Shown here: positions 1 to 13,800 of the stretch, piece after piece
Layout: each line of letters begins with the position of its first letter
Position numbering within the stretch: position 1 is the first letter of the stretch
Assembly (NCBI RefSeq): GCF_018138085.1
Contig: NZ_CP073105.1
Span: 3,782,001-3,846,000, forward strand
DNA length: 64,000 bases
Origin: Stutzerimonas stutzeri
GTDB lineage: Bacteria > Pseudomonadota > Gammaproteobacteria > Pseudomonadales > Pseudomonadaceae
Direction: 5' to 3'
Translations under genes and position numbers: made by a program
Notes under the pieces: generated by a model
What the model was told of the DNA's origin: nothing
Database searches by the model: none
The model's input: only the letters and a program-made list of their open reading frames with translations

Positions 1-695
1 ATAAGCCCCCCATCGATATCCGCCATCCCGAACAGCTCAGCGGCGTTATCCGCCTTCACGCTGCCGCCGTACAAGAGACGCACCTGCGCAGCGACGCTTT
101 GACTCTCTCGTGCCAGCTGAGCCCGAATGGCAGCATGCACTTCCTGAGCCTGCCCAGGCGTTGCGGTGAGCCCCGAGCCTATCGCCCAGACCGGCTCGTA
201 TGCCACAACCGCCTTTTCGAAAGCGGCTATTCCGGCGTCAGCCACGACAAATGCCAACTGCCGTCCAACCACTTCCAGGGTCTGCCCGGATTGACGCTGT
301 TCCAGCGTCTCGCCCAGACACAGCACCGGAGTCATACCGCTCTCCAGCGCCGCCTTGAATTTTCGGCTTACCGTCTCGTCGCTTTCGCCCAGAAGCAGGC
401 GTCGCTCCGAGTGACCAACCAGTACCCACCCGCACCCCGCATCAGCCAGCTGAGCAGCAGACTCTTCGCCCGTTAGGGCTCCGAAGCCATTCTCAGCGGC
501 GCAATCCTGAGCACCTACGGCAATCGCCTTGCCCTCAAGACCGCTAACTACCTGCACCAAGTGCAGGCAGGACGGGAAAACAGCTACCTCGACCGCGGCC
601 GGCAAGTCCTGCTCGCGAAGCGCCTCGATCAGCTCTGCGACGCTGGCGCGGGTACCGTTCATCTTCCAGTTACCAGCTACCAGGGGGCGACGCAT
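1..695 (-). CDS. tpiA: Triose-phosphate isomerase, 3' end cut by window edge
   Basis: Interconverts glyceraldehyde-3-phosphate and dihydroxyacetone phosphate in the cytoplasm. Translation from the ATG at 693-695 begins [19 protein letters not shown], the standard substrate-binding N-terminus with Asn and Lys. Further on are the catalytic His in VLVGHSERR and the catalytic Glu loop [10 protein letters not shown], followed by [12 protein letters not shown] for phosphate binding. The frame stays open to base 1, so roughly the last 20 residues of a normal 250-residue protein lie outside the window. It is downstream of glmM on the same strand with a 66-bp gap, the usual pseudomonad order. Identification is secure from motifs alone. 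Confidence 0.96.
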   Translation of the reverse strand, partial: MRRPLVAGNWKMNGTRASVAELIEALREQDLPAAVEVAVFPSCLHLVQVVSGLEGKAIAVGAQDCAAENGFGALTGEESAAQLADAGCGWVLVGHSERRLLLGESDETVSRKFKAALESGMTPVLCLGETLEQRQSGQTLEVVGRQLAFVVADAGIAAFEKAVVAYEPVWAIGSGLTATPGQAQEVHAAIRAQLARESQSVAAQVRLLYGGSVKADNAAELFGMADIDGGL

Positions 696-761
696 GCTTT
701 ACCTCGTCGGTCAAAGTGGGCGCAGATGGTACTCAACGAAAACAGACCTGGCAAGCGCCAA

Positions 762-2099
762 TCACACACAAACTTCAGTGACTGCATTCGCCAGCTCTTC
801 GGCGTAGGAACGGACCTGCTCCTCGTCATCACCCTCGACCATGACTCGCACCAGGGGCTCTGTACCCGACTTGCGCAACAGGACGCGGCCACGGCCGGCC
901 ATGCGCCCTGTGACGCTGTCACAGACCGCCTGGACCTGCGGGTGAGAAATGGGGTCTCGATCGCCAGCGAAACGCACGTTGATCAGGACCTGTGGACACT
1001 TTTTCCAAACCAGGCGCTCCTGCGCCAGGCTGTGACCGCGCCGCCTCAACGCAAGTACCACCTGCAGCGCCGCGATAATCGCGTCACCTGTCGAAACATG
1101 CTGCGCGCAGACGATGTGCCCGGAATTCTCACCCCCGAGCACCCAGTCACGCTCAAGCATTTCGGCCATCACATAGCGGTCGCCGACCTTGGCCCGAACG
1201 AATGGAATGTCGCGGTCCTTCAAGGCCAGCTCGAGCCCCAGATTGCTCATCAGCGTGCCGACCACGCCACCCGTCAGGCGGCCACGATCCTGAAGATCGG
1301 TCGCGATGATATAGAGCAGCTCGTCGCCATCGACCTGGGCACCGGTATGGTCGACCATCATGACGCGATCGCCATCGCCGTCGAAGGCGATCCCGAGATC
1401 AGCCCCCTGCTCGACCACTGCCTTTTGCAACTGCGCCACGTGCGTCGAACCGACCTCGGCATTGATATTCAAGCCATCCGGCTGCGCCGCGGTCACCACC
1501 ACCTCAGCGCCAAGCTCGCGGAAGACACTGGGCGCCACCTTGTAGGTTGCGCCATGAGCGCAATCGAGCACGATTTTCATACCAGAGAAGTCGGTGCTGG
1601 TGGGCACACTGCTTTTGCAGAATTCGATGTAGCGCCCAGCGGCATCGTTGATCCGCGAAGCCTTGCCCAGCTTCGCCGATTCCACGACCGTCATTGGCGT
1701 ATCCAGCAACTCTTCGATCATCAGCTCAACCTCGTCCGGCAGCTTCGTACCCCGCCCGGAAAAGAACTTGATGCCGTTGTCATAATGAGGATTGTGCGAA
1801 GCGCTGATCACGATCCCTGCGTCGGCATGGAAGGTTCGAGTCAGATAGGCCACCGCAGGTGTAGGCATGGGCCCAAGCAGCAACACGTCCGCACCGGCCG
1901 CCGAAAGCCCCGCCTGCAGCGCCGACTCGAACATGTATCCGGAGATACGAGTGTCCTTACCGATCAGGATCCGGCACTTGCCGTGCTTGCGAAAAGCCAT
2001 CCCGGCGGCCCAGCCAAGCTTGAGCATGAAGTCCGGTGTAATCGGGAACTGCCCTACATGGCCACGAATGCCATCGGTGCCAAAATATTTTCTACCCAT
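762..2099 (-). CDS. glmM: Phosphoglucosamine mutase
   Basis: Converts glucosamine-6-phosphate to glucosamine-1-phosphate, feeding UDP-GlcNAc for peptidoglycan and LPS. The 445-residue protein has the family N-terminus [13 protein letters not shown], the phosphoserine loop [16 protein letters not shown] near residue 100, the metal-binding DGDGDR near residue 240, and the C-terminal phosphate site [15 protein letters not shown]. Length is normal for GlmM, and the SASHNP form with a GlcN-type C-terminus separates it from AlgC/PMM paralogues. It starts 8 bp after the folP stop, so the two are surely cotranscribed. Confidence 0.97.
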   Translation of the reverse strand: MGRKYFGTDGIRGHVGQFPITPDFMLKLGWAAGMAFRKHGKCRILIGKDTRISGYMFESALQAGLSAAGADVLLLGPMPTPAVAYLTRTFHADAGIVISASHNPHYDNGIKFFSGRGTKLPDEVELMIEELLDTPMTVVESAKLGKASRINDAAGRYIEFCKSSVPTSTDFSGMKIVLDCAHGATYKVAPSVFRELGAEVVVTAAQPDGLNINAEVGSTHVAQLQKAVVEQGADLGIAFDGDGDRVMMVDHTGAQVDGDELLYIIATDLQDRGRLTGGVVGTLMSNLGLELALKDRDIPFVRAKVGDRYVMAEMLERDWVLGGENSGHIVCAQHVSTGDAIIAALQVVLALRRRGHSLAQERLVWKKCPQVLINVRFAGDRDPISHPQVQAVCDSVTGRMAGRGRVLLRKSGTEPLVRVMVEGDDEEQVRSYAEELANAVTEVCV

Positions 2100-2107
2100 A
2101 AAAATCC

Positions 2108-2959
2108 CTATTCGGCCGCTTGCACCGCGGCAATCATTCGAACCACATCGACGGTTTCCGCCACGTCATGCACGCGCAAAATGCGAGCACCATTGGCAAC
2201 AGCCAACGCAGCGAGCGCCAGGCTTCCAGACAGGCGATGCGCCACATCACGTCCCAGCGTCTGCCCGATCATGCTCTTTCGCGAGACACCTACCAGCAAA
2301 GGTCGCCCCAATGCGTGCAGCTGCCCCATATGCTTGAACAGACTGAGATTGTGCGACAGGTTTTTTGCAAAGCCAAAGCCCGGATCGAGAACAATCCGCT
2401 CAGCAGCGATGCCCGCAGCCACACAAACCGCCATCCGCTCACGAAGAAATGCCAACACTTCGACCGTCACGTCGTCATAGCGCGGATCGTTTTGCATGTT
2501 GGAAGGCTCGCCCTGCATGTGCATCAAGCACACCGGCAGGCCAGTGTCGGCAGCGGCGTCCAGCGCGCCGTCACGAGAGAGCGAACGGACATCGTTGATT
2601 AGGCCGGCGCCGAGTCGTGCACTTTCGCGAATCACGGCTGGCGTGGAGGTATCAACCGAGATCACCACATCGAGCTCGCGAGCGATCGCCTCGACCACCG
2701 GCGCCACCCGTTCGAGCTCCTCGATCGGTGAAACGGCGCGCGCGCCTGGGCGGGTGGACTCCCCACCAACGTCGACCAGCGTCGCGCCAGCCGCGATCAT
2801 CCGCTCAGCATGACGCAAAGCGGCATCGACACCGACGTGCTGACCGCCATCGGAAAAGGAGTCAGGCGTAACGTTGAGAATGCCCATGACGTGAGGGCGC
2901 GATAAATCAAGAACCCGGCTACCACAAGGTAGCCGGGCTGGATGCAACGGTTCGGTCAT
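2108..2959 (-). CDS. folP: Dihydropteroate synthase
   Basis: Condenses p-aminobenzoate with 6-hydroxymethyl-dihydropterin pyrophosphate in folate synthesis; it is the sulfonamide target. The 283-residue TIM-barrel protein shows the first pterin-binding signature [15 protein letters not shown] near residue 25, the second signature [12 protein letters not shown] near residue 62, and the loop [10 protein letters not shown] later. Length is typical. It lies 15 bp after the ftsH stop and 8 bp before glmM on the same strand, forming the ftsH-folP-glmM arrangement common in gammaproteobacteria. No unusual substitution was noticed in the motifs. Confidence 0.97.
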   Translation of the reverse strand: MTEPLHPARLPCGSRVLDLSRPHVMGILNVTPDSFSDGGQHVGVDAALRHAERMIAAGATLVDVGGESTRPGARAVSPIEELERVAPVVEAIARELDVVISVDTSTPAVIRESARLGAGLINDVRSLSRDGALDAAADTGLPVCLMHMQGEPSNMQNDPRYDDVTVEVLAFLRERMAVCVAAGIAAERIVLDPGFGFAKNLSHNLSLFKHMGQLHALGRPLLVGVSRKSMIGQTLGRDVAHRLSGSLALAALAVANGARILRVHDVAETVDVVRMIAAVQAAE

Positions 2960-2974
2960 TAACGAAGCCTTGGC

Positions 2975-4885
2975 TTAGTGCTCGCCGGCAGGACCACCGA
3001 TCGGCGTTTGCGGACGCCCATTTTCGGGCTGCACGGGTGTGCCAGTAGACCCGGAGCCATCCTGCCAATCACGAGGCTCGCGAGGTGTGCGGCCGGCCAT
3101 GATGTCATCGATCTGATCGGAGTCGATGGTCTCGTATTTCATCAGCGTCTCGGCCATCAGGTCCAGCTTGTCGCGGTTATCGGCCAGGATCTGCTTGGCC
3201 GTGCCATAGCACTGGTCGATGATGCTGCGAACCTCAAGGTCGATCAGCTTCGCCGTATCGCCAGAAACGTTGGCGTGTTGGCTACCTGCACTGCGACCCA
3301 GGAATACTTCGCCTTCTTCCTCGGCATACATCAGCGGACCGAGTTTCTCGGAAAGCCCCCACTTGGTGACCATGTTTCGAGCCAACTGGGTGGCCCGCAT
3401 GATGTCGTTGGATGCGCCAGTGGTCACGCCTTCGAAACCAAGCGTCATCTCTTCGGCGATACGCCCACCGAACAGCGAACAGATCTGACTGATCAACGCA
3501 CGCTTGGAGAGGCTGTAACGGTCCTCCTCCGGCAGGAACATGGTGACACCCAGCGCGCGACCACGTGGAATGATCGATACCTTATAGACCGGGTCATGTT
3601 CCGGCACGACGCGCCCGACGATGGCATGCCCCGCCTCGTGGTACGCAGTATTGAGGCGCTCTTTTTCCGACATCACCATGGATTTGCGCTCAGCGCCCAT
3701 CATGATCTTGTCTTTCGCCAGCTCGAACTCCTTCATTTCCACCACACGCTTACCGGCGCGGGCGGCGAACAACGAAGCCTCGTTGACCAGGTTGGCCAGA
3801 TCGGCGCCCGAGAAACCGGGCGTGCCGCGCGCGATCAATGCCGGTTCAACGCTGTCACCAAGCGGAACCTTGCGCATGTGTACTTTCAGGATCTGCTCGC
3901 GGCCACGGATATCCGGAAGCCCCACCACCACCTGCCGATCGAAGCGCCCCGGGCGCAACAGCGCGGGGTCGAGTACGTCCGGACGGTTGGTCGCGGCGAT
4001 GACGATGATGCCGTCGTTCATCTCGAAGCCGTCCATCTCCACCAGCAACTGGTTGAGGGTCTGCTCGCGCTCGTCATGACCGCCGCCCAGGCCGGCACCA
4101 CGGTGACGACCGACCGCATCGATTTCGTCGATGAAAATAATGCAGGGCGCATGCTTCTTGGCCTGCTCGAACATGTCGCGCACACGGCTGGCACCGACGC
4201 CGACGAACATTTCCACGAAGTCGGAACCGGAAATGGTGAAGAAAGGAACCTTCGCTTCACCAGCGACCGCCTTGGCCAGCAGCGTCTTACCGGTACCCGG
4301 CGAGCCCACCATCAGCACACCGCGCGGAATGCGGCCACCGAGGCGCTGGAACTTGCCCGGATCACGAAGGAACTCGACCAGCTCGGTAACTTCTTCCTTG
4401 GCTTCGTCACAACCAGCCACATCGGCAAAGGTGGTCTTGACCTGATCCTCGGAGAGCAGGCGCGCCTTGCTCTTGCCGAAGCTCATAGGCCCACCCTTGC
4501 CGCCCGCACCGCCCTGCATCTGGCGCATGAAGAACATGAAAACCGCGATGATCACGAGAATCGGGAAGCTGGCGACCAGTAGCTGTGTCCAGATGCTCTG
4601 CTGCTCTGGCTGCTTACCTTCGATCACGACATTGTTGTTGATCAGATCACCGATCAAGCCGTTGTCCTGAATGGCCGGTCGGATCGTCTTGAACGTCTCG
4701 CCGTCGCTACGCTTGCCGGTAATGACATAGCCGTCGACCGTCACTCGCTCGACTCGCCCTTCCTTCACCTGCTCGATGAAGTCGGAATAGTTAAGCGTCT
4801 GCGGCTCGGTCGGGCTCGAAAAGTTGTTCATCACCGTCACCAGGACAGCGGCAATGATCAACCACAGAATCAGGTTTTTCGCCAT
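2975..4885 (-). CDS. ftsH: ATP-dependent zinc metalloprotease FtsH
   Basis: Inner-membrane AAA+ protease that degrades membrane and regulatory proteins. I chose the ATG at 4885 ([15 protein letters not shown]) rather than an in-frame ATG 60 bp upstream, because this is where family members begin with the first membrane helix. The 636-residue product then has a periplasmic domain, a second transmembrane segment ([19 protein letters not shown]), Walker [14 protein letters not shown], Walker [12 protein letters not shown], the second region of homology ending RPGRFDRQ, and the zinc site HEAGH. The C-terminal tail is rich in Pro and Gly. It heads ftsH-folP-glmM-tpiA; 191 bp separate it from rlmE upstream. 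Confidence 0.97.
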   Translation of the reverse strand: MAKNLILWLIIAAVLVTVMNNFSSPTEPQTLNYSDFIEQVKEGRVERVTVDGYVITGKRSDGETFKTIRPAIQDNGLIGDLINNNVVIEGKQPEQQSIWTQLLVASFPILVIIAVFMFFMRQMQGGAGGKGGPMSFGKSKARLLSEDQVKTTFADVAGCDEAKEEVTELVEFLRDPGKFQRLGGRIPRGVLMVGSPGTGKTLLAKAVAGEAKVPFFTISGSDFVEMFVGVGASRVRDMFEQAKKHAPCIIFIDEIDAVGRHRGAGLGGGHDEREQTLNQLLVEMDGFEMNDGIIVIAATNRPDVLDPALLRPGRFDRQVVVGLPDIRGREQILKVHMRKVPLGDSVEPALIARGTPGFSGADLANLVNEASLFAARAGKRVVEMKEFELAKDKIMMGAERKSMVMSEKERLNTAYHEAGHAIVGRVVPEHDPVYKVSIIPRGRALGVTMFLPEEDRYSLSKRALISQICSLFGGRIAEEMTLGFEGVTTGASNDIMRATQLARNMVTKWGLSEKLGPLMYAEEEGEVFLGRSAGSQHANVSGDTAKLIDLEVRSIIDQCYGTAKQILADNRDKLDLMAETLMKYETIDSDQIDDIMAGRTPREPRDWQDGSGSTGTPVQPENGRPQTPIGGPAGEH

Positions 4886-5076
4886 GTCGTTCAATTCACT
4901 ACCCTCTAGAGCAGGCCTGTTGTCGGGAGCCTGCATGACGGCCATTTCGCTCTCGGCCTAACTTACTACACAACGTCGCTGAACGGGCAGCTTGGTCTGT
5001 AACCCGATATGAAACATGCTAGTCGGTAAAGCCGGGCGATTACTGTCTGCCCGGAGATTCTTCTCCCGATTTGCAG

Positions 5077-5727
5077 TTAGGACCGCGACTCGGACATCTC
5101 GTTGCCAGCTGCGCGGTAGCCACGGGCCAGAAGATACTGTTCACGCGAGCGATCCCTGGAGGACAAGGGTTTGCGCATTTGCACCTTGTCGAAATTCTGC
5201 CGAACCTCTTTCAAGTAGGCATCGAAGCCCTCTCCCTGGAAGATCTTTATCAGAAAATCGCCACCTGGCCGCAATACCCGCATGGCCAGATCCAGCGCCA
5301 GCTCGCAAAGGAACATCGCCTTCGCCTGATCAGCAACCTTCACCCCACTCATATTGGGGGCCATATCGGAAATCACAAGGTCCACCTGCGTATCGCCGAT
5401 GGCCTGAAGAATTTCGGCAAACACCTCGTCTTCCGTGAAATCACCAAGCACGAAAGTGACGTCGGCGATGCTATCCATCGGCAGGATATCGGATGCGATC
5501 AGCCTGCCGCGGTCGCCGATCACACGGCTGGTGACCTGAGACCAGCCACCCGGTGCGGCACCGAGATCGACGACAGTCATGCCGGGACGCAGGATGCGAT
5601 CCTTTTCCTGGATCTCAAGCAGCTTGTAGCTCGCCCGGGACCGATAGCCATCGCGCTGCGCCATCTTCACATAGGGATCGTCGAAATGTTCTTTCAGCCA
5701 ACGCGGGCTGGTCTTGGAGCGTGCCAA
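5077..5727 (-). CDS. rlmE: 23S rRNA (uridine-2'-O) methyltransferase RlmE (FtsJ)
   Basis: Methylates U2552 of 23S rRNA using S-adenosylmethionine. The 216-residue protein begins [20 protein letters not shown], then has [12 protein letters not shown] with the catalytic Lys, the SAM motif [14 protein letters not shown], and the later motif [14 protein letters not shown] with the catalytic Asp. The KDKE tetrad of the RrmJ family can be traced. It is upstream of ftsH on the same strand (the two are also neighbours in E. coli) and divergent from yhbY, with 82 bp between the two starts. Confidence 0.96.
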   Translation of the reverse strand: MARSKTSPRWLKEHFDDPYVKMAQRDGYRSRASYKLLEIQEKDRILRPGMTVVDLGAAPGGWSQVTSRVIGDRGRLIASDILPMDSIADVTFVLGDFTEDEVFAEILQAIGDTQVDLVISDMAPNMSGVKVADQAKAMFLCELALDLAMRVLRPGGDFLIKIFQGEGFDAYLKEVRQNFDKVQMRKPLSSRDRSREQYLLARGYRAAGNEMSESRS

Positions 5728-5809
5728 GCTGTTACCTCATCTGTGCGGCTCAAGGTGTGTCAGTTACACTAGCCGCCGTTTTCAAGGGTTCTGACGCAAG
5801 GGTCGAATT

Positions 5810-6121
5810 ATGCCGCTCACCAACGAGCAGAAGAAACAGTACAAATCCATCGGCCATCACCTGAAGCCGGTCTTGATCGTCTCCGAGAATGGCCTGACCG
5901 AAGGCGTTCAGGCCGAACTGGACCGTGCACTGAGCGATCATGAGCTAATCAAGGTTCAGCTGCGGATCACCGAGCGCGATGACCGTCGTGCGGTGATGGA
6001 CGAACTCTGCAAGATCGGCAGCTGCGAACTGGTCCAGTCCATCGGCAAGATGGCGTTGATTTATCGCAAAAACCCGAAAGCCAACAAGCAGCTCTCGAAC
6101 GTGCATCGCTTTCAGGGCTGA
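5810..6121 (+). CDS. yhbY: YhbY-type CRM-domain RNA-binding protein
   Basis: A small CRM-domain protein (103 residues) associated with pre-50S ribosomal particles in related bacteria. The sequence MPLTNEQKKQYKSIGHHLKPVLIVSENGLTEGVQAEL matches the family N-terminus, and the body has the CRM alpha-beta pattern ending in LIYRKNPKANKQLSN. It is divergent from rlmE, an rRNA methyltransferase, which fits a ribosome-assembly role. It ends 21 bp before the convergent DUF4149-type gene. Function is by family; nothing in the sequence is unusual. Confidence 0.93.
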   Translation: MPLTNEQKKQYKSIGHHLKPVLIVSENGLTEGVQAELDRALSDHELIKVQLRITERDDRRAVMDELCKIGSCELVQSIGKMALIYRKNPKANKQLSNVHRFQG

Positions 6122-6142
6122 GCCGTCGAGCACAGCACTACG

Positions 6143-6541
6143 CTATCGCTCTCGCCCGGGAGCGACCTGCAACACCAGCAGCAGCCCACAAAGACCCATC
6201 ACCTGGTAGCTGAACAACAACCAGTAGGCCGGCCCGACGGCATTGGCCTTCACTACGAAATAGCTCGCCGCAAGCAGCAATACCGCAAGCAGCAACTGCC
6301 CACGCACATCTCGCCAGAGGCTGCGTAACCCGCCGACCTGAATCAGCACTACCGCCTGAAGCGCCACGCAGAACGCAGCGAACCCTACCAGTAACGGCCT
6401 GAGCGCGCCCGCAATTTCCTCGAGCAGCAGCGGCGCCAAGCCGAACTTGGCGAGCGCTGGCAGCATCACGAATTGCAGCAGCCAGAGGCCGCCGACCCAG
6501 AATGTCTGGGCCAGCTGCCAGCTGATCACGCCCGCGCGCAT
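6143..6541 (-). CDS. DUF4149-type small membrane protein
   Basis: Hydrophobic protein of 132 residues from the ATG at 6541 (MRAGVISWQLAQTFWVGGLWLLQFV). An ATG 54 bp upstream would overlap greA, so I prefer the inner one, which sits 10 bp after the greA stop. Four membrane helices can be seen, near residues 5-25, 45-68, 80-96 and 105-125, separated by short charged loops such as RSLWRDVRGQ. The pattern W(V/T)GGLW near the start and the location next to greA fit the DUF4149 family. No catalytic residue is evident and the function is unknown. It is probably cotranscribed with greA and carAB. Confidence 0.8.
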   Translation of the reverse strand: MRAGVISWQLAQTFWVGGLWLLQFVMLPALAKFGLAPLLLEEIAGALRPLLVGFAAFCVALQAVVLIQVGGLRSLWRDVRGQLLLAVLLLAASYFVVKANAVGPAYWLLFSYQVMGLCGLLLVLQVAPGRER

Positions 6542-6551
6542 CGCGTGGCGA

Positions 6552-7024
6552 TCAGATATGACGAACCTCGACGATTTCATACTCGACCAGGCCACTGGGC
6601 GTCTTCACGGCCACAACGTCACCTTCCTCCTTGCCGACAAGGGCCCGGGCGATGGGTGAGCTGACCGACAACTTGCCGCGTTTGATATCGGATTCGTCAT
6701 CGCCGACGATCTGGTAGGTCACCGTTTCGTCAGTCTCGACATTGGCGATTTCCACCGTGGTGCCGAAAATGACCTTACCGGTATGCGGAATACTCGCGAC
6801 GTCGATGACCTGAGCATTCTGCAGACGGCCCTCGATGTCTCGAATACGCGCCTCCACCATCCCCTGCTGCTCGCGAGCAGCATGGTATTCGGCGTTTTCC
6901 TTGAGGTCGCCCAGCTCGCGAGCTTCGGCGATGGCCTGGGTGATCTGCGGACGCAACTCGGTTTTGAGATGTTTGAGCTCTTCCTCCAGGGCGCGAGCGC
7001 CCTGGACAGTCATTGGGTATTTAG

Positions 7025-7028
<4 letters not shown>
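6552..7028 (-). CDS. greA: Transcription elongation factor GreA
   Basis: Binds the RNA polymerase secondary channel and stimulates cleavage of backtracked RNA. The 158-residue protein has an N-terminal coiled coil (about residues 1-75) with the acidic tip motif [20 protein letters not shown], then a C-terminal FKBP-like domain ending [11 protein letters not shown]. Length is exactly that of the family. Its ATG overlaps the carB stop codon (ATGA, 7025-7028), so translation is probably coupled to carB and the gene belongs to the carAB transcript. Confidence 0.97.
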
Positions 7029-10246
<3,218 letters not shown>

Positions 10247-10276
10247 GGTCTCTCTCGAATTCTGTGCTCGGCGGGC

Positions 10277-11425
10277 TTAGCGGCGCTTGGCCATGGCAGC
10301 GATGAAGCGGTCGAACAGCGGTGCCACGTCATGTGGTCCGGGACTCGCCTCGGGGTGGCCCTGGAAGCTGAAGGCAACCTTGTCGGTGCGCTCGATGCCT
10401 TGCAGGGTGCCATCGAACAGCGACTTGTGCGTCGCGCGCAGATTGCCTGGCAGGCTGGCCTCGTCTACCGCGAAACCGTGGTTCTGACTGGTGATCATCA
10501 CCACACCGGTGTCCAGGTCCTGCACGGGGTGGTTGGCGCCGTGGTGGCCATTCGGCATTTTCACCGTCTTGGCGCCCGAGGCCAGGGCGAGCAGCTGATG
10601 GCCGAGGCAGATACCAAACACCGGAACGTCGGTTTCGAGGACTTCTTGGATCGCCTTGATCGCGTAGTCGCAGGGTTCCGGATCACCCGGGCCGTTGGCC
10701 AGGAAGATGCCATCCGGATTCAGTGCCAGGGCTTCGCTGGCGGGCGTTTGCGCCGGCAGTACGGTGACCCGGCAGCCGCGGGCGACCAGCATGCGCAAGA
10801 TGTTGTACTTCACGCCGTAATCGTACGCCACCACATGATAGGGAAGCTCGCCAGCCGGGATCTCGGCGTGGCCGTCATCCTTTAGGTTCCAGACGGTCGA
10901 ACGCCACTCGTAGCGTTCCTTGACGCTGACCTCCTTGGCCAGGTCCATGCCCTTGAGCCCAGGGAAACTGCGTGCGAGCTCCAGCGCCTTTTCTTCGGTC
11001 GCGTCGGGGCCTGCCAGGATGCAGCCGTCCTGCGCGCCCTTCTCGCGGAGGATACGGGTCAGGCGTCGGGTATCGATACCGGCGATCGCCACGGTGCCGT
11101 TGGCCTTGAGGTACTCGGGCAGCGATTGCTTGTCACGCCAGTTGCTGGAGATCAGTGGCAGATCGCGGATGACCAGGCCTGCCGCCCAGACTTTCCACGA
11201 CTCGGCATCTTCGGGCGTGGTGCCGGTATTGCCGACGTGCGGATAGGTCAGGGTGACGATTTGCTTGGCGTAGGAAGGGTCGGTAAGGATTTCCTGATAG
11301 CCGGTCATGGCGGTGTTGAACACCACCTCACCGATAGTCTGGCCGTCGGCGCCGATGGATTCGCCGCGAAAGATACTGCCATCGGCAAGGGCCAAAATGG
11401 CTGGCGCAAGGGCTGGCTTAGTCAA
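10277..11425 (-). CDS. carA: Carbamoyl-phosphate synthase small subunit, TTG start
   Basis: Glutamine amidotransferase that passes ammonia to CarB. I place the start at a TTG (11423-11425), reading [17 protein letters not shown] with fMet first, because a strong ribosome-binding site GGGAGG lies 4 nt upstream. The longer open frame would have to begin at a TTG inside that site. The 382-residue product has the N-terminal CarA domain with [12 protein letters not shown] and a C-terminal class I amidotransferase with the nucleophile Cys in [16 protein letters not shown] and the His/Glu pair near GHPEASPG. The start overlaps the end of a short leader ORF, suggesting translational coupling. Confidence 0.95.
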   Translation of the reverse strand: MTKPALAPAILALADGSIFRGESIGADGQTIGEVVFNTAMTGYQEILTDPSYAKQIVTLTYPHVGNTGTTPEDAESWKVWAAGLVIRDLPLISSNWRDKQSLPEYLKANGTVAIAGIDTRRLTRILREKGAQDGCILAGPDATEEKALELARSFPGLKGMDLAKEVSVKERYEWRSTVWNLKDDGHAEIPAGELPYHVVAYDYGVKYNILRMLVARGCRVTVLPAQTPASEALALNPDGIFLANGPGDPEPCDYAIKAIQEVLETDVPVFGICLGHQLLALASGAKTVKMPNGHHGANHPVQDLDTGVVMITSQNHGFAVDEASLPGNLRATHKSLFDGTLQGIERTDKVAFSFQGHPEASPGPHDVAPLFDRFIAAMAKRR

Positions 11426-11516
11426 GAGACCTCCCAAAGATCAAGGCTGAAGCAGGCGCAGATTGTAAAAAAGCGGGATGACGTGTGAAGGTCATCCCGC
11501 TTTTTGTTTGATTCAT
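11418..11516 (-). CDS. Candidate carA leader ORF (32 residues)
   Basis: An open frame from the ATG at 11514-11516 to TAA at 11418-11420 runs through the hairpin ahead of carA and ends 8 nt inside carA. The TAA is read as CTT GAC TAA, while carA begins at the TTG within the same bases. The peptide begins [14 protein letters not shown]. No good Shine-Dalgarno precedes it (only a weak CAGA), so translation is uncertain. Leader-peptide or attenuation control of carAB has been discussed for pseudomonads; here the arrangement is seen, the role is inference. Confidence 0.4.
   Translation of the reverse strand: MNQTKSGMTFTRHPAFLQSAPASALIFGRSLD
11467..11505 (-). terminator. Hairpin with U-tracts on both strands between dapB and carA
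   Basis: AAAGCGGGATGAC and GTCATCCCGCTTT form a perfect stem around an 8-nt loop, with A/T runs on both sides, so it would work as an intrinsic terminator in either direction. In the leftward direction it lies after dapB and before carA, so it can end the dapB message or act as an attenuator in the carA leader. It lies within the 32-residue leader frame. Confidence 0.8.
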
Positions 11517-11615
11517 TCTGCGCAACTTTTAGTGGACACACTAAAACGGGAAGCTTACAGAAAAGGCCTTTTCAGGTCTAGCCGAAATCAGCCCGAACGC
11601 CAAGCGGCAGCCGTC

Positions 11616-12446
<831 letters not shown>

Positions 12447-12501
12447 TCATGCTGCAGCGGCCCCCTCCGGGGAAGACCGCCGGCTGCAGCCTGCCGCTGA
12501 G

Positions 12502-13632
12502 TTAAAGATCGCCGAAAAAGCGCTTCATGCCTTCGAACCAGCCACTGGCCTTGGGCGAATGAGAGCTGTCGCTCTGCAGCGTCTTGCGGAACTCGTCGAG
12601 CAGTTCGCGCTGCCGCTTGCCCAGGTTGACCGGCGTTTCCACTGCGACACGACACAGCAGATCACCCGCGGCACCGCCACGAACCGGCGCGACACCCTTG
12701 CCACGCAGGCGGAACTGCTTGCCGGTCTGGGTGCCTTCCGGAATCTTCAGCTTGACCCGACCATCCAGCGTCGGCACTTCCAGCTCGCCACCCAGCGCCG
12801 CGTCGGCAAAGCTGATCGGCACCTCGCAATACAGGTGCTTGCCGTCGCGCTGGAAAATCGGGTGCTCGCGCACATTGACCACCACGTACAGATCTCCGGC
12901 CGGGCCGCCCTGCGCGCCCGCCTCGCCTTCGCCAGTCAAGCGGATACGGTCGCCCGTGTCGACGCCCGGCGGCACCTTGACCGACAAGGTCTTCTGCTCT
13001 TCCACGCGGCCCTGACCATGGCAGCTGCCACAGGGATCGGAGATCATCTTGCCGCTGCCATGGCAGCGCGGGCAGGTCTGCTGAACGGAGAAGAAGCCCT
13101 GCTGCATGCGCACCTGACCGATACCGCCACAGGTGGTACAGGTGACCGGACTGGTGCCCTTCTTCGCGCCCGAACCATCGCAGGTCTTGCACTCGACCAG
13201 CGTCGGCACGCGAATGGTTACCGTGGTTCCGCGCACGGCCTCTTCCAGATCCAGCTCCAGCGTGTAGCGCAGGTCGCTGCCGCGCTGGGCACCACCACGC
13301 GAACTGCCGCGCGCACCGGTGAAGAAATCACTGAACACGTCACCGAAGATGTCGGAGAAGTTGGCACCGCCATAGCCGGCGCCGCCCGCGCCCGCCCCCA
13401 TCTGCGGATCGACGCCGGCATGACCGTACTGGTCGTAGGCCTGACGCTTGCCCGCGTCGGACAGCACTTCGTAGGCCTCGTTGGCCTCCTTGAAGGCCTC
13501 CTCGGCAGCCTTGTCCCCGGGGTTGCGGTCCGGATGGTGCTTCATCGCGAGGCGGCGATAAGCCTTTTTCAGCTCCGCCTCGCTGGCGCCACGCTCGACA
13601 CCCAGCACTTCGTAATAGTCACGTTTGGCCAT
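12502..13632 (-). CDS. dnaJ: Chaperone DnaJ
   Basis: Hsp40 co-chaperone that stimulates DnaK ATPase. The 376-residue type I protein has the J domain (residues 1-70, with the HPD loop in [16 protein letters not shown]), a Gly-rich region with [11 protein letters not shown], four CxxCxGxG-type zinc repeats between about 140 and 210 ([42 protein letters not shown]), and the C-terminal substrate-binding domains. It follows dnaK with a 168-bp gap that contains a GC-rich hairpin. Confidence 0.98.
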   Translation of the reverse strand: MAKRDYYEVLGVERGASEAELKKAYRRLAMKHHPDRNPGDKAAEEAFKEANEAYEVLSDAGKRQAYDQYGHAGVDPQMGAGAGGAGYGGANFSDIFGDVFSDFFTGARGSSRGGAQRGSDLRYTLELDLEEAVRGTTVTIRVPTLVECKTCDGSGAKKGTSPVTCTTCGGIGQVRMQQGFFSVQQTCPRCHGSGKMISDPCGSCHGQGRVEEQKTLSVKVPPGVDTGDRIRLTGEGEAGAQGGPAGDLYVVVNVREHPIFQRDGKHLYCEVPISFADAALGGELEVPTLDGRVKLKIPEGTQTGKQFRLRGKGVAPVRGGAAGDLLCRVAVETPVNLGKRQRELLDEFRKTLQSDSSHSPKASGWFEGMKRFFGDL

Positions 13633-13675
13633 AAATATCCTGAACCTTCAAATTCGTGCCCTCCAGACACGCCGA

Positions 13676-13695
13676 CGCGGGAGCAAGCCCCCGCG
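13676..13695. repeat. GC-rich hairpin in the dnaK-dnaJ gap
   Basis: CGCGGG and CCCGCG flank AGCAAGCC, giving a short palindrome of the kind often found as dispersed REP-like units in pseudomonads. There is no U-run, so it is more likely a processing or stability element, or a repeat, than a full terminator. Only one copy was noticed in the window. Confidence 0.4.
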
Positions 13696-13800
13696 CGGCG
13701 ATCAGGCCCGTCACGGCATCACCGCAACGGGTTGGGCTGGACGGCGGCGACCCGAAGGAAAGCCCCGCCCCACCCAGTCATGGAGGTCATAAGCCGCGGC

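Noticed and set aside
561..2480. 639-codon plus-strand frame across glmM and folP
   Set aside because: Crosses two genes with clear catalytic motifs on the other strand and has no ribosome-binding site.
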